NCBI GenBank assembly: GCA_030917805.1
Contig: JAUPUA010000023.1
Coordinates: 1-6,927 of the forward strand
DNA: 6,927 bases
From: Patescibacteria group bacterium
GTDB taxonomy: Bacteria; Patescibacteriota; Saccharimonadia; Saccharimonadales; HK-STAS-PATE-42
Reading direction: 5' to 3'
The notes under the pieces: generated by a model
Told to the model about the DNA's origin: nothing
Seen by the model: the letters and a program-made list of their open reading frames with translations, nothing else
The model's database searches: none
In this document: positions 1 to 6,806 of the stretch, piece after piece
Numbering within the stretch: the stretch's first letter is position 1
How the letters are laid out: every line of letters begins with the position of its first letter
Made by a program: the position numbers and the translations under genes

Positions 1-1691
1 CTACTAAAATGCTTTTTCGCAAGTTGAACTGTCTGTATGGATGGGCTTGGTTCTTGAGCAGGTGTACCCTTTTCGATGTTTAATGTGACATAAGGAGTAG
101 ATACAACTCTAAAATCTAAACTTCTAAGTAATATGTTAACTTTCCAGAAAGCGTCAAGTGCAGTCTCATTACGTTCAATCTTAATGTTCTTGGTAATTTT
201 AGTAAATGCACTGGATTTAATTAGCGAAAAGAAAGGAGAGCCTGCAGATGTGTTTCTGATCCATTCGTGGAATCCAAAAATTGATGGAGTATATGTACCT
301 TCTGTATAGATTGGTCCAAAAAGAGCCCGAAAACCAAGAATTCTACCGACATCAAAGAGCCCACCGCTATGGCTTCTGATGTGTGGACTAGCAATCGCAA
401 CCTTATCGATACTTAGCCAACCCGCAACTTCATGCATTTGTTGGTCACTTATCTTAGAGCTTATATCGGAGTTCAGTACCAAAAGGTCTCTTCCGGCTTT
501 ATGACCTTTGTTTAAAGAAGATATAAATAATCGTCCATCGTGGCTCGGAACTGGGAGGATTTCGTAATCGAATTCGACTCCACTGAGTTGCTTGGTAAGC
601 TGGTTTTTTGCTTCTGCTGCATTCTGCTCTGTAATATAGACTATTAATATCTTATGATTAACTTTTTGATTCTTCCAATTAACACCTAAGAAGCCGTCTT
701 TAGTGTGGGTTATATTTACATTAAGACCAGCCTTATGGGTAGAATAAGTAATAGCATTTCTTTGGCCTTCCATTGCGTATGGCTTTGCCATGATTGAGTG
801 GGCAGTAGAGGTCTCTAGAACTCTCCAGTGGTAAAGTACTTTAGGTATGTGCCCAATTTTTTTAGATACTTGGATCAATCTTAAGAATAAGTCCCAGTCT
901 TGAGCACCATCAGTATTCGTGTTCCAACCACCTATTTTTTTAATAAGTGAGTGCTTAAATACATTAAGATGGGTTAAGTAATTAGCATTAAACATGATCT
1001 CTGGGGACCATCCTGGTTTAAACATTGGCTCATAGTGTCTATCGTTTTCATCAATCTTATCCTTATCGGAGTAAATAAAGTCATAGTCACCCTCATTTAT
1101 CATCTTTGCATTCTCGAACAAAGCGTCTGGCGATATCAAATCGTCATGGTCAAGTAGTGCTATGTAATCTCCTGTAGCCAGTTCAATGCAGGCGTTAGAA
1201 TCAATTGCTATGCCACCATTGGTGGGCATGAATCGTGCTTTAATGCGTGTATCTATTTGCTGGTACTTTTTTATAAGTTTTATACATTCTTCGTTTTGGG
1301 CAACCTCGGCAAGACAGAGCTCAAAATATGGATAGGTTTGGGCTAACACGGATTTAATAAGTTCTTCTAATACGTCAACTGGTGGTCGGTATACTGGAGT
1401 AATGATACTTATGACTGGCTTTTTTTTGAACTTAGTAGAAAGCTCCCTTTGAACTTGTAGGTCATTTTCTGAAAGTTCATTGTATTTTCTCCAAGTTTGG
1501 TAGGCCTCGTTCATATCTGCGATCTTGTTCTCTGGGGCGTTTTCGCCTGTACTTAACTTCTTTTTTACTGCATATACAAATCCAGTTATGCCCTCGTTAT
1601 TTATCTTACGAGTAATCTTGCTAAAGGCTCTTGTGGGGTTCTTGATTACGTTTTTTGTAAGCAATGCAACTCTCTTAATCTTGGATCTCAT
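1..1691 (-). CDS. Large family-2 glycosyltransferase, two GT-A-like regions, C-terminus cut off by window edge
   Basis: Partial gene: 563 codons plus 2 bases are visible, with no stop before base 1. The ATG (1691-1689) follows an AAAGG Shine-Dalgarno at 1703-1699 with 7-nt spacing, and begins 15 bp after the methyltransferase stop. Residues 1-90 are a basic, helical lead-in. Residues ~92-300 form a GT2 GT-A domain: ISIITPVY at 94-101, the NGGIAIDSN stretch at 158-166, the metal-binding DHDD at 181-184, and QDWDLFLR at 264-271 carrying the catalytic acid region. Residues ~345-540 look like a second, diverged GT2 domain with an NSD triad at 407-409. It appears to lack the usual Asp-rich catalytic motif near 514-517. 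The family commonly builds O-antigen, capsule or rhamnan backbones from nucleotide sugars at the cytoplasmic face. Donor and linkage cannot be told. The tandem layout is typical of long O-antigen GT2 proteins, so more sequence probably lies to the left. Confidence 0.9.
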   Translation of the reverse strand, partial: MRSKIKRVALLTKNVIKNPTRAFSKITRKINNEGITGFVYAVKKKLSTGENAPENKIADMNEAYQTWRKYNELSENDLQVQRELSTKFKKKPVISIITPVYRPPVDVLEELIKSVLAQTYPYFELCLAEVAQNEECIKLIKKYQQIDTRIKARFMPTNGGIAIDSNACIELATGDYIALLDHDDLISPDALFENAKMINEGDYDFIYSDKDKIDENDRHYEPMFKPGWSPEIMFNANYLTHLNVFKHSLIKKIGGWNTNTDGAQDWDLFLRLIQVSKKIGHIPKVLYHWRVLETSTAHSIMAKPYAMEGQRNAITYSTHKAGLNVNITHTKDGFLGVNWKNQKVNHKILIVYITEQNAAEAKNQLTKQLSGVEFDYEILPVPSHDGRLFISSLNKGHKAGRDLLVLNSDISSKISDQQMHEVAGWLSIDKVAIASPHIRSHSGGLFDVGRILGFRALFGPIYTEGTYTPSIFGFHEWIRNTSAGSPFFSLIKSSAFTKITKNIKIERNETALDAFWKVNILLRSLDFRVVSTPYVTLNIEKGTPAQEPSPSIQTVQLAKKHFS

Positions 1692-1698
1692 ATAATTA

Positions 1699-1703
1699 CC
1701 TTT
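1699..1703 (-). promoter_or_regulatory. Ribosome binding site of the large glycosyltransferase
   Basis: AAAGG on the minus strand, 7 nt before the ATG ending at 1691, sits in the 15-bp gap after the methyltransferase stop. It is one of the better-spaced Shine-Dalgarno matches in the window and supports this start, which is needed because the gene's other end is missing. Confidence 0.6.
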
Positions 1704-1706
1704 AAT

Positions 1707-2771
1707 TTATTTCCTTATCTTTCTTACAAGATTCACAGTTGACTTTGATAGAGGAATTTTCTTTAGAGCGGCTCTATGATTAAATATATGATTTTCTAAT
1801 TCATCATTTCTTTCTTTTACTCGGCCATTTTCCTCTTTAAGTAATTCATACTTTTGCTCAGAAATAGCTTTCTCATGATTAAGAGAACCTATAGTTTGGT
1901 TGGCTTGTTGAATCGCTTTAGTCTGCGTAATAATAAGCGTAGCAAGAATACCAGAGTACAGCATCTCATAGTCTAAATAAGAACTATTACTTGTTTGGAC
2001 TACTTTTAGTTTAGGTAGTTTATTCTTTGAGGCAATAATTACTTTTCTGTATCCTTGATCTGTAAAAAAACTTGAAGGCATATTCTCAAACTCTGTATTG
2101 AATTTAGTATTAAGAGCTTCAATCGTAGCCTTCTTAACTTGCTCACTTGAGGCTGGAGTTAAATTTGCAAACGCAGAAGCAAGCCAAAAATTAAAAGGTA
2201 ATGTAGATACTGAGCTAGTACTCCACCCGGCTTTATTGAGAACAGTCATGACTTTATCTAAATCTGGTTTCTTGCACTCAAAATGTTCTAGAAGCCAATC
2301 CTGATCAACTCCAAATAGTTCTTTATTTATGGAATTCAGCGAGTGTTCAAATTTGTCGGTTTGGTAATCATCATACGGTCCGGCAATAACTACAGCTTCT
2401 GTTGTAAGTTGAATTGCAGAGTCTATAACCGATTCTTTACTTGTATCACCTGCGACATGTTCAAGCATATCGATCATAATTGTAAAGTCAAACTTTTTGC
2501 CAAGTTTTCTGGCCTCTTCTCCGGTAGACTGAATATAAGCAATTTTGCTGTTTAAGCCAGCTGGCTTCGGTCTTGGGTCAATTATTGTTAATTCAAAGTC
2601 TAAGCCACTTTCAATAAGGAAATCATACATAAAAATTGATGATCCACCAATGTCTAAGATAGAGTACTTTTTATTTTTACTATTGCTCTTTGCCATACTC
2701 TCTAGTAGGAAGGACACGGTCCTGAACCGTGTAAATGCGTCTGGCTGGAGTTTCAAATAATCTTTTTTCAT
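1707..2771 (-). CDS. SAM-dependent methyltransferase with C-terminal coiled coil
   Basis: A 354-residue soluble protein. Residues ~35-190 show a class I Rossmann methyltransferase: motif I ILDIGG at 38-43 (SAM binding), an acidic strand end at D65 in IIDPR, and DMLEH at 101-105, the post-II motif typical of this superfamily. Residues ~283-330 are rich in Glu, Lys, Gln and Asn with spaced Leu and Ile, and read as a coiled coil. The tail 335-354 is strongly basic (ending VRKIRK) and could touch membrane or a partner. It starts 3 bp after wzt. The Shine-Dalgarno is weak: GAGG lies 14 nt away and AAAG 6 nt away. Position next to a Wzt with a C-terminal sugar-binding-type domain suggests it methylates the exported glycan, perhaps at its non-reducing end. 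Alternatives are methylation of an internal sugar or of a small precursor. The methyltransferase call is firm; the substrate is inferred. Confidence 0.85.
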   Translation of the reverse strand: MKKDYLKLQPDAFTRFRTVSFLLESMAKSNSKNKKYSILDIGGSSIFMYDFLIESGLDFELTIIDPRPKPAGLNSKIAYIQSTGEEARKLGKKFDFTIMIDMLEHVAGDTSKESVIDSAIQLTTEAVVIAGPYDDYQTDKFEHSLNSINKELFGVDQDWLLEHFECKKPDLDKVMTVLNKAGWSTSSVSTLPFNFWLASAFANLTPASSEQVKKATIEALNTKFNTEFENMPSSFFTDQGYRKVIIASKNKLPKLKVVQTSNSSYLDYEMLYSGILATLIITQTKAIQQANQTIGSLNHEKAISEQKYELLKEENGRVKERNDELENHIFNHRAALKKIPLSKSTVNLVRKIRK

Positions 2772-2774
2772 AAT

Positions 2775-4007
2775 TTACTTTATAACCTCGAATAAATTGT
2801 CCATTATTACTAAACCACCTTCAGTAGTATCGCCAGATACACTAAAGCTGGTAGGACGCTCGATGCTATCAAATTGCTGAGTAAAACTCGGGTCGAATAC
2901 TGTAACTGAAATTGAGTATGTACCATTATTGAGATTTGGATTCTTGAACCACAGTACTAACTCTCTCATCGAAGAGTTCAACTTAACGTTTCTAGTATTT
3001 GGTCCGATAACGTTTTCATTTTTTTCTCCTGTAATATTTAGGCCAACTACTAAGTCCTGATTATCACCTAAGGATATGTTGCTAAATGACATTTTAATTC
3101 CAATATCCTCTCCTATAGAAAACCTTGATGATGTTTTTCCAGAGCTTTTAATAGTTTGTACTTTATCTGTAATGAATTCTCCTGAACCCCATCTAACAAA
3201 CTTATTTCTTGAGCTGGACTCTTTCTTTGACTTTTGAGAAGAATCATTAAGCTGAAAGTACCTTACCTTGGCTTCTGATGGCTCGCATGTCGCTAGCTGA
3301 TTACCGCCATCCAGTACAACAACTCGGTCACAGTAGCGCTCAACATCTGCCATATTGTGGGAGACGAAAACAATTGTCTTTCCTTCTTCTTTGAGTTCGT
3401 TAAAAGTACGATAGCACTTTCTTTGGAAGTTGCTATCGCCCACAGCCAAAACTTCATCAATTAATAAGATATCAGTTTTTGCTCTTATTGCAATAGAGAA
3501 AGCTAGCCTAACCTGCATCCCACTAGAGTAATTCTTTAATTTCTGGTCCATGAATTTTTCTAGTTCAGCAAATTGCACAACTTCATCATACATTGCATTC
3601 ACTTCCTTTTTGCTAAAACCAAGCATAGCACCATTCATGTATATGTTCTCTCTCCCTGTAAGCTCGGGGTTGAAGCCTACCCCAAGTTCTATAAAAGGTG
3701 TTAATGATCCATTTATTGTCACACTCCCTTTCGTCGGAACGTATATTTGTGCAAGTACTTTTAGGAGTGTGGATTTACCACTTCCATTTCTACCAACAAT
3801 ACCAAAGAATTCACCTTTTTTGATTTCGAATGAAACATCTTTTAGGGCGTGCTGCTTTTCAATAGAAGTTTTTTTAAGGGGAGAAAGAAGTCTCTGTTTT
3901 AAGCTTTGATTAATCTCATGTGGCAGATTGAAGTCTTTATAAACTCCTTCAACTTTGATTGCGATATCTGCTTCTGTAATTTTATTTGATCCCATGTTTT
4001 CAGTCAT
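2775..4007 (-). CDS. wzt: Polysaccharide ABC transporter ATP-binding protein with C-terminal Wzt-type domain
   Basis: This ATPase powers export of a lipid-linked glycan through Wzm at the cytoplasmic membrane. The 410 residues hold a full nucleotide-binding domain: Walker A GRNGSGKST at 72-80, the Wzt-type IELGVGFNPELTGREN stretch at ~106-121, signature YSSGMQ at 160-165, Walker B ILLIDE at 180-185, D-loop AVGD at 188-191 and switch His217 in VSHN. A Ser/Lys-rich linker (~253-270) leads to a beta-rich domain at ~271-408, matching the Wzt C-terminal domain layout. In E. coli O9a-type exporters that domain binds the modified chain end. Exporters without it are near 250 residues, so the length alone signals the extra domain. 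The start at 4007 is 3 bp after the wzm stop. GGAG lies 12 nt upstream, inside wzm, which is rather far. A second in-frame ATG at 3995 is possible. All catalytic residues are intact. Confidence 0.95.
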   Translation of the reverse strand: MTENMGSNKITEADIAIKVEGVYKDFNLPHEINQSLKQRLLSPLKKTSIEKQHALKDVSFEIKKGEFFGIVGRNGSGKSTLLKVLAQIYVPTKGSVTINGSLTPFIELGVGFNPELTGRENIYMNGAMLGFSKKEVNAMYDEVVQFAELEKFMDQKLKNYSSGMQVRLAFSIAIRAKTDILLIDEVLAVGDSNFQRKCYRTFNELKEEGKTIVFVSHNMADVERYCDRVVVLDGGNQLATCEPSEAKVRYFQLNDSSQKSKKESSSRNKFVRWGSGEFITDKVQTIKSSGKTSSRFSIGEDIGIKMSFSNISLGDNQDLVVGLNITGEKNENVIGPNTRNVKLNSSMRELVLWFKNPNLNNGTYSISVTVFDPSFTQQFDSIERPTSFSVSGDTTEGGLVIMDNLFEVIK

Positions 4008-4010
4008 ATA

Positions 4011-4838
4011 TTATGTTTGCTCCGCAAAGTATCTTGATTTAGCCCTGAAGTACATTCCTCCGAGTATTAGGACCACAAAGGTTAGAATATATGGAGTATA
4101 GGCAATGGGTTTTTGAACAACAGAGAAAGTTGTTAGTGATGTGTCAGTTACCATAGAGAATCTCATATCTTGTAAGATTTGACTGATCGGATTAAGCATC
4201 ACAATTTTAGCTAGAGTGCCACTGTAGTTATCTATTAGTAACTTCAAAGGATAAATAATTGGCACTGCGTAAAATGCGGCCTGCATTAACACCTCCCAGA
4301 TATGGCTGAGATCTCTAAAGTTTACAAAAAGTGCCGCAAGCATCAAGCCTACCCCTAAGGAGAAAAGGTATAGTTCCAAAATAAGAAGTGGCATGAAAAG
4401 TATTTGAGGTCCAAAATCGACACCAGTAATTGTTGCAAATAATAATACAATCATAAGACTTAGGAGGAAGTTTATAAACGCTGATATGGTTCCAGAAATA
4501 ACAATAATGTATTTAGGGAATGATATTTTTCTTATTAAGTCTCCTCGAGCGACAATTGATTGCAATGCTCCGCCAGTAGCCTCGATAAAGAAAGTCCAGA
4601 GTACTATCCCAAGCAATAAGTAGACCGGAAAGTTCTGTATATCATCACCAAACCTGAATATTTGAGTAAATACTACATATAGTACACCGAACATTCCAAG
4701 TGGCTTCAAAAGACTCCAGGCATAACCAAGGGCGGAATTTTGATATCTAAGTTTGAAATCAGTAACAACAAGCTCTCTCAGGAGAGCTTTGTTGCGTTTT
4801 GAAAATAGGTTTGAAACTAGGGTTTTAAATTCAGACAT
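4011..4838 (-). CDS. wzm: Polysaccharide ABC transporter permease (ABC-2 type)
   Basis: A 275-residue inner-membrane permease that pairs with Wzt to move an undecaprenyl-linked (or similar) glycan out of the cytoplasm. The N-terminal amphipathic segment carries the family hallmark RYQNSALGYAWSLLKPL at 31-47. Hydrophobic segments lie at about 46-62, 71-88, 110-136, 145-171, 183-201 and 248-265, giving the six helices expected of ABC-2 exporters. VNFRDLSHI at 172-180 is another conserved stretch, and the length is normal. A TAA lies directly before the ATG in frame (4841-4839), so the start cannot be further upstream. No Shine-Dalgarno is visible, and the leader from the predicted promoter would be only about 15 nt. 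It is the first gene of the minus-strand operon wzm-wzt-methyltransferase-glycosyltransferase, and wzt follows after 3 bp. Confidence 0.95.
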   Translation of the reverse strand: MSEFKTLVSNLFSKRNKALLRELVVTDFKLRYQNSALGYAWSLLKPLGMFGVLYVVFTQIFRFGDDIQNFPVYLLLGIVLWTFFIEATGGALQSIVARGDLIRKISFPKYIIVISGTISAFINFLLSLMIVLLFATITGVDFGPQILFMPLLILELYLFSLGVGLMLAALFVNFRDLSHIWEVLMQAAFYAVPIIYPLKLLIDNYSGTLAKIVMLNPISQILQDMRFSMVTDTSLTTFSVVQKPIAYTPYILTFVVLILGGMYFRAKSRYFAEQT

Positions 4839-4861
4839 TTATTTGTAGGTTAATGTATAAT
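4832..4861 (+). promoter_or_regulatory. Sigma70-type promoter for the plus-strand glycosyltransferase
   Basis: A perfect TATAAT lies at 4856-4861. Eighteen bases upstream, CAGACA at 4832-4837 matches TTGACA at 4 of 6 positions and lies inside the first codons of wzm. A start near 4868 would give a leader of about 29 nt, A-rich and without a Shine-Dalgarno. The -10 overlaps the opposing wzm -10 by two bases, so the two polymerases should exclude each other. Confidence 0.5.
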
Positions 4862-4868
4862 TCTAGCA
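4860..4868 (-). promoter_or_regulatory. Extended -10 promoter element for the wzm operon
   Basis: On the minus strand the bases read TGCTAGAAT, an extended -10 (TGn) followed by TAGAAT, which matches TATAAT at 5 of 6 positions. A start near 4853 would leave a leader of roughly 15 nt before the wzm ATG. No good -35 hexamer sits 16-18 bp upstream, which extended -10 promoters can tolerate. It shares bases 4860-4861 with the opposing -10. This is prediction from consensus only. Confidence 0.45.
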
Positions 4869-4896
4869 TAAATCAGAACATCAAATACACAAAATA

Positions 4897-5919
4897 ATGA
4901 ATAAGAATTTAGCCGTAATCCTGTGTTGGAATAATAAGGATATTATCTCCGATGCTGTGGATTCTTTATTAAGACAGTCCACGGTAGTTGATGTATTAGT
5001 GATTGATAATGGCTCATCAGATGGCTCACCTGAATATCTTGAAAAGAAGTACAATGAGGAGTTCATTTTAATAAAGAACGAGATAAACAAAGGTTTCTCT
5101 GGTGGTGCGAATATTGGTTTTGATTATGCGGTTAAAAATGGCTATGATTTTGTAGCTTTGCTTAATTCTGATGCAATCGCAAATGAAGAATGGGTTTACG
5201 AACTCTCCCTTACTTTGCAAAAGAATAAAGATGCAGCGATATCTACATCTAAAATTATTAAGATGAACGGCAAGGAATTCGACACAACAGGTGAGCAATT
5301 CTTTCCATGGGGAATATCTTCTCCTAGAGGTCGAAATGAATTAGACAAAGGTCAGTACGATGACGTAGAGGAGGTTTTTGGAGGATCTGGAGGTGCATCA
5401 ATGTACAGAGTAAATGCCTTGAAAGAGATTGGTTATTTTGACGAAGACTTCTTTGCATATTATGAGGATGCGGATTTAAGCTTTAGAGCCCACCTTTTTG
5501 GCTGGAAAGTTATATATAACCCTAAAGCAGTAGTTAAGCATCATATAGGTGCAAGTAGCTCAAAAGTTAGCGGTCTTGCCTACAAGATGAGTATTAAAAA
5601 TCCATTGATGGTTATTGTTAAGAATGTTCCACTTAAATATTATTTTGGAGTAATGCTCCGCTACAAGGTCTTATGGACAGGCAATATTATAAATGGTATA
5701 AAAAATAGGTACTTTAAAGAAGTTCTTATAGGAACGGTTCTATTTTTGGTACTAATACCTAAAAAGATAGCTCAAAGAATCAAACTACAAAAAGTCAGAA
5801 GAGCCAAGGGAATTTCTGCTGATGATATTAAGAGACTAATGACGCCAGGTCTGCCTGATTTGGTGAAGAAACAAAATACTGTAAGACTATTTAGAAAGTT
5901 AACCTTTCGGAAAGATTAA
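4897..5919 (+). CDS. Family-2 glycosyltransferase, rhamnosyltransferase-like
   Basis: A 340-residue GT-A enzyme expected to add one sugar to a growing glycan at the inner face of the membrane. The opening strand LAVILCWNN (5-13) leads to VIDNGSSDGS at 35-44, the nucleotide-binding region with D37. NKGFSGGANIGF at 64-75, the metal-binding NSD at 90-92, FGGSGGASMYR at 161-171 and EDADLSFR at 190-197 (acceptor and catalytic acid region) are all intact. H215-H216 follow. This pattern fits the WbbL/RfbF-type branch often annotated as rhamnosyltransferase, and rmlA next door fits a dTDP-rhamnose donor, but the donor is inferred. The C-terminus has a hydrophobic stretch at ~276-288 and basic flanks, suggesting membrane association. 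ATG 4897 is the only start: an in-frame TAG lies at 4864-4866 with no ATG between, and no Shine-Dalgarno is visible. It is the only gene here on the plus strand. Confidence 0.92.
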   Translation: MNKNLAVILCWNNKDIISDAVDSLLRQSTVVDVLVIDNGSSDGSPEYLEKKYNEEFILIKNEINKGFSGGANIGFDYAVKNGYDFVALLNSDAIANEEWVYELSLTLQKNKDAAISTSKIIKMNGKEFDTTGEQFFPWGISSPRGRNELDKGQYDDVEEVFGGSGGASMYRVNALKEIGYFDEDFFAYYEDADLSFRAHLFGWKVIYNPKAVVKHHIGASSSKVSGLAYKMSIKNPLMVIVKNVPLKYYFGVMLRYKVLWTGNIINGIKNRYFKEVLIGTVLFLVLIPKKIAQRIKLQKVRRAKGISADDIKRLMTPGLPDLVKKQNTVRLFRKLTFRKD

Positions 5920-5920
5920 C
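5898..5920 (-). terminator. Hairpin between convergent genes, probable rmlA terminator
   Basis: On the minus strand a 10-bp stem can form: GTTAATCTTT pairs with AAAGGTTAAC across a CCG loop, with one T-G wobble, followed by TTTCT. Read on the plus strand the same bases give a C-A mismatch in place of the wobble and a poorer T tract, so it should work better for rmlA than for the plus-strand gene. It lies within the last codons and stop of that gene. The U tract is short, so efficiency is uncertain. Confidence 0.45.
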
Positions 5921-5940
5921 CTATCTGTGTAGGATTTACT

Positions 5941-6804
5941 TTATTCCGCTGCGATTTGCATTAAGTATTCCCCATAACCACTTTTAACAAGCGGTTTAGC
6001 GATTTCTTTCAGTTCTTCTTTACTAATCCAGCCGTTTTTGTAGGATATTTCTTCTGGGCAACCAACTTTTATACCTTGTCTACTTTCAATAACTTTAACA
6101 AACTCACCTGCTTGGTGGAGAGTCTCGAATGTTCCAGTATCTAGCCAAGCTGTGCCTCTATCGAGTAGGGCTACCTTAAGACTTCCCTCTTTAAGATAGG
6201 CATTTTGAATCTCTGTGATCTCTATTTCACCGCGTTCACTGGGTACTACATTTTTAGCGAATTCAACGCATTTATTATCAAAGAAGTACAGACCTGGGAT
6301 CGCATATTTGCTTTTTGGTTCTTTAGGCTTCTCTACGATTGAGAGGACATTCATATTCTTATCAAATTCTACTACTCCATAGCGCTCAGGGTCATGAACT
6401 TGTGAGCCAAATATTAAACCTCCCTCTATTTCAGTATATTGTCTCAACTTATTCCCCATCTCAGTACCATGGAATATATTATCCCCAAGTACTAAGGCAA
6501 CTTTTTCTTGGCCTATAAAATCTGCCCCAACTATAAATGCGTCTGCAAGGCCCCTGGGCTCTTCTTGTATTGCGTATTCAAGGGTCATTCCCCAGTCAGA
6601 TCCATTTCCAAGTAATTCTTTGAACCTTGGTAGATCTTTTGGCGTAGATATGACAAGTACTTGTTTTATCCCTGCTAACATAAGGGTACTAAGTGGGTAA
6701 TAAATCATAGGTTTATCATACAGAGGTACGAGTTGCTTACTAACTCCTTTGGTTATAGGGTAGAGTCTAGTTCCTGAGCCACCTGCTAATATAATTCCTT
6801 TCAT
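5941..6804 (-). CDS. rmlA: Glucose-1-phosphate thymidylyltransferase
   Basis: A cytoplasmic enzyme that joins dTTP and glucose-1-phosphate to dTDP-glucose and pyrophosphate, the first step toward dTDP-L-rhamnose and other dTDP-deoxysugars. The 287 residues match the usual 286-293. Visible motifs are the nucleotide-binding GGSGTRLYPIT at 8-18, K23 and Q24 in SKQLVP, KPMIYYPL at 31-38, QEEPRGLADAF at 80-90, the metal-binding GDN at 107-109, EKP at 158-160, GEIEIT at 192-197 and the TAWLDTGT stretch at 218-225 with D222. All are intact. The ATG lies 2 bp after the rmlD-like stop, and GGAG at 6819-6816 (11 nt away, inside that gene) is the likely ribosome binding site. Its promoter must lie outside the window. 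It ends 21 bp from the convergent glycosyltransferase stop. Confidence 0.97.
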   Translation of the reverse strand: MKGIILAGGSGTRLYPITKGVSKQLVPLYDKPMIYYPLSTLMLAGIKQVLVISTPKDLPRFKELLGNGSDWGMTLEYAIQEEPRGLADAFIVGADFIGQEKVALVLGDNIFHGTEMGNKLRQYTEIEGGLIFGSQVHDPERYGVVEFDKNMNVLSIVEKPKEPKSKYAIPGLYFFDNKCVEFAKNVVPSERGEIEITEIQNAYLKEGSLKVALLDRGTAWLDTGTFETLHQAGEFVKVIESRQGIKVGCPEEISYKNGWISKEELKEIAKPLVKSGYGEYLMQIAAE

Positions 6805-6806
6805 TT

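Noticed and set aside
2098..2760. Three short plus-strand open frames within the methyltransferase gene
   Set aside because: They lie wholly opposite a well-supported methyltransferase with clear motifs, have low-complexity or Cys-rich composition typical of antisense reading, and show no recognisable domain or ribosome binding site.
3550..3909. Plus-strand 119-codon frame opposite wzt
   Set aside because: It is antisense to the conserved Walker A and signature region of Wzt. Conserved ATPase sequence explains the open frame.
3993..3995. Second ATG of wzt as the true start
   Set aside because: It is only four codons in, has no better ribosome binding site, and the first ATG keeps the usual tight 3-bp spacing to wzm. 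It remains possible but is not preferred.
4881..5298. Two minus-strand short frames opposite the plus-strand glycosyltransferase
   Set aside because: They overlap conserved GT2 motifs on the other strand, and the first would also cover the divergent promoter gap. No supporting motif is visible.
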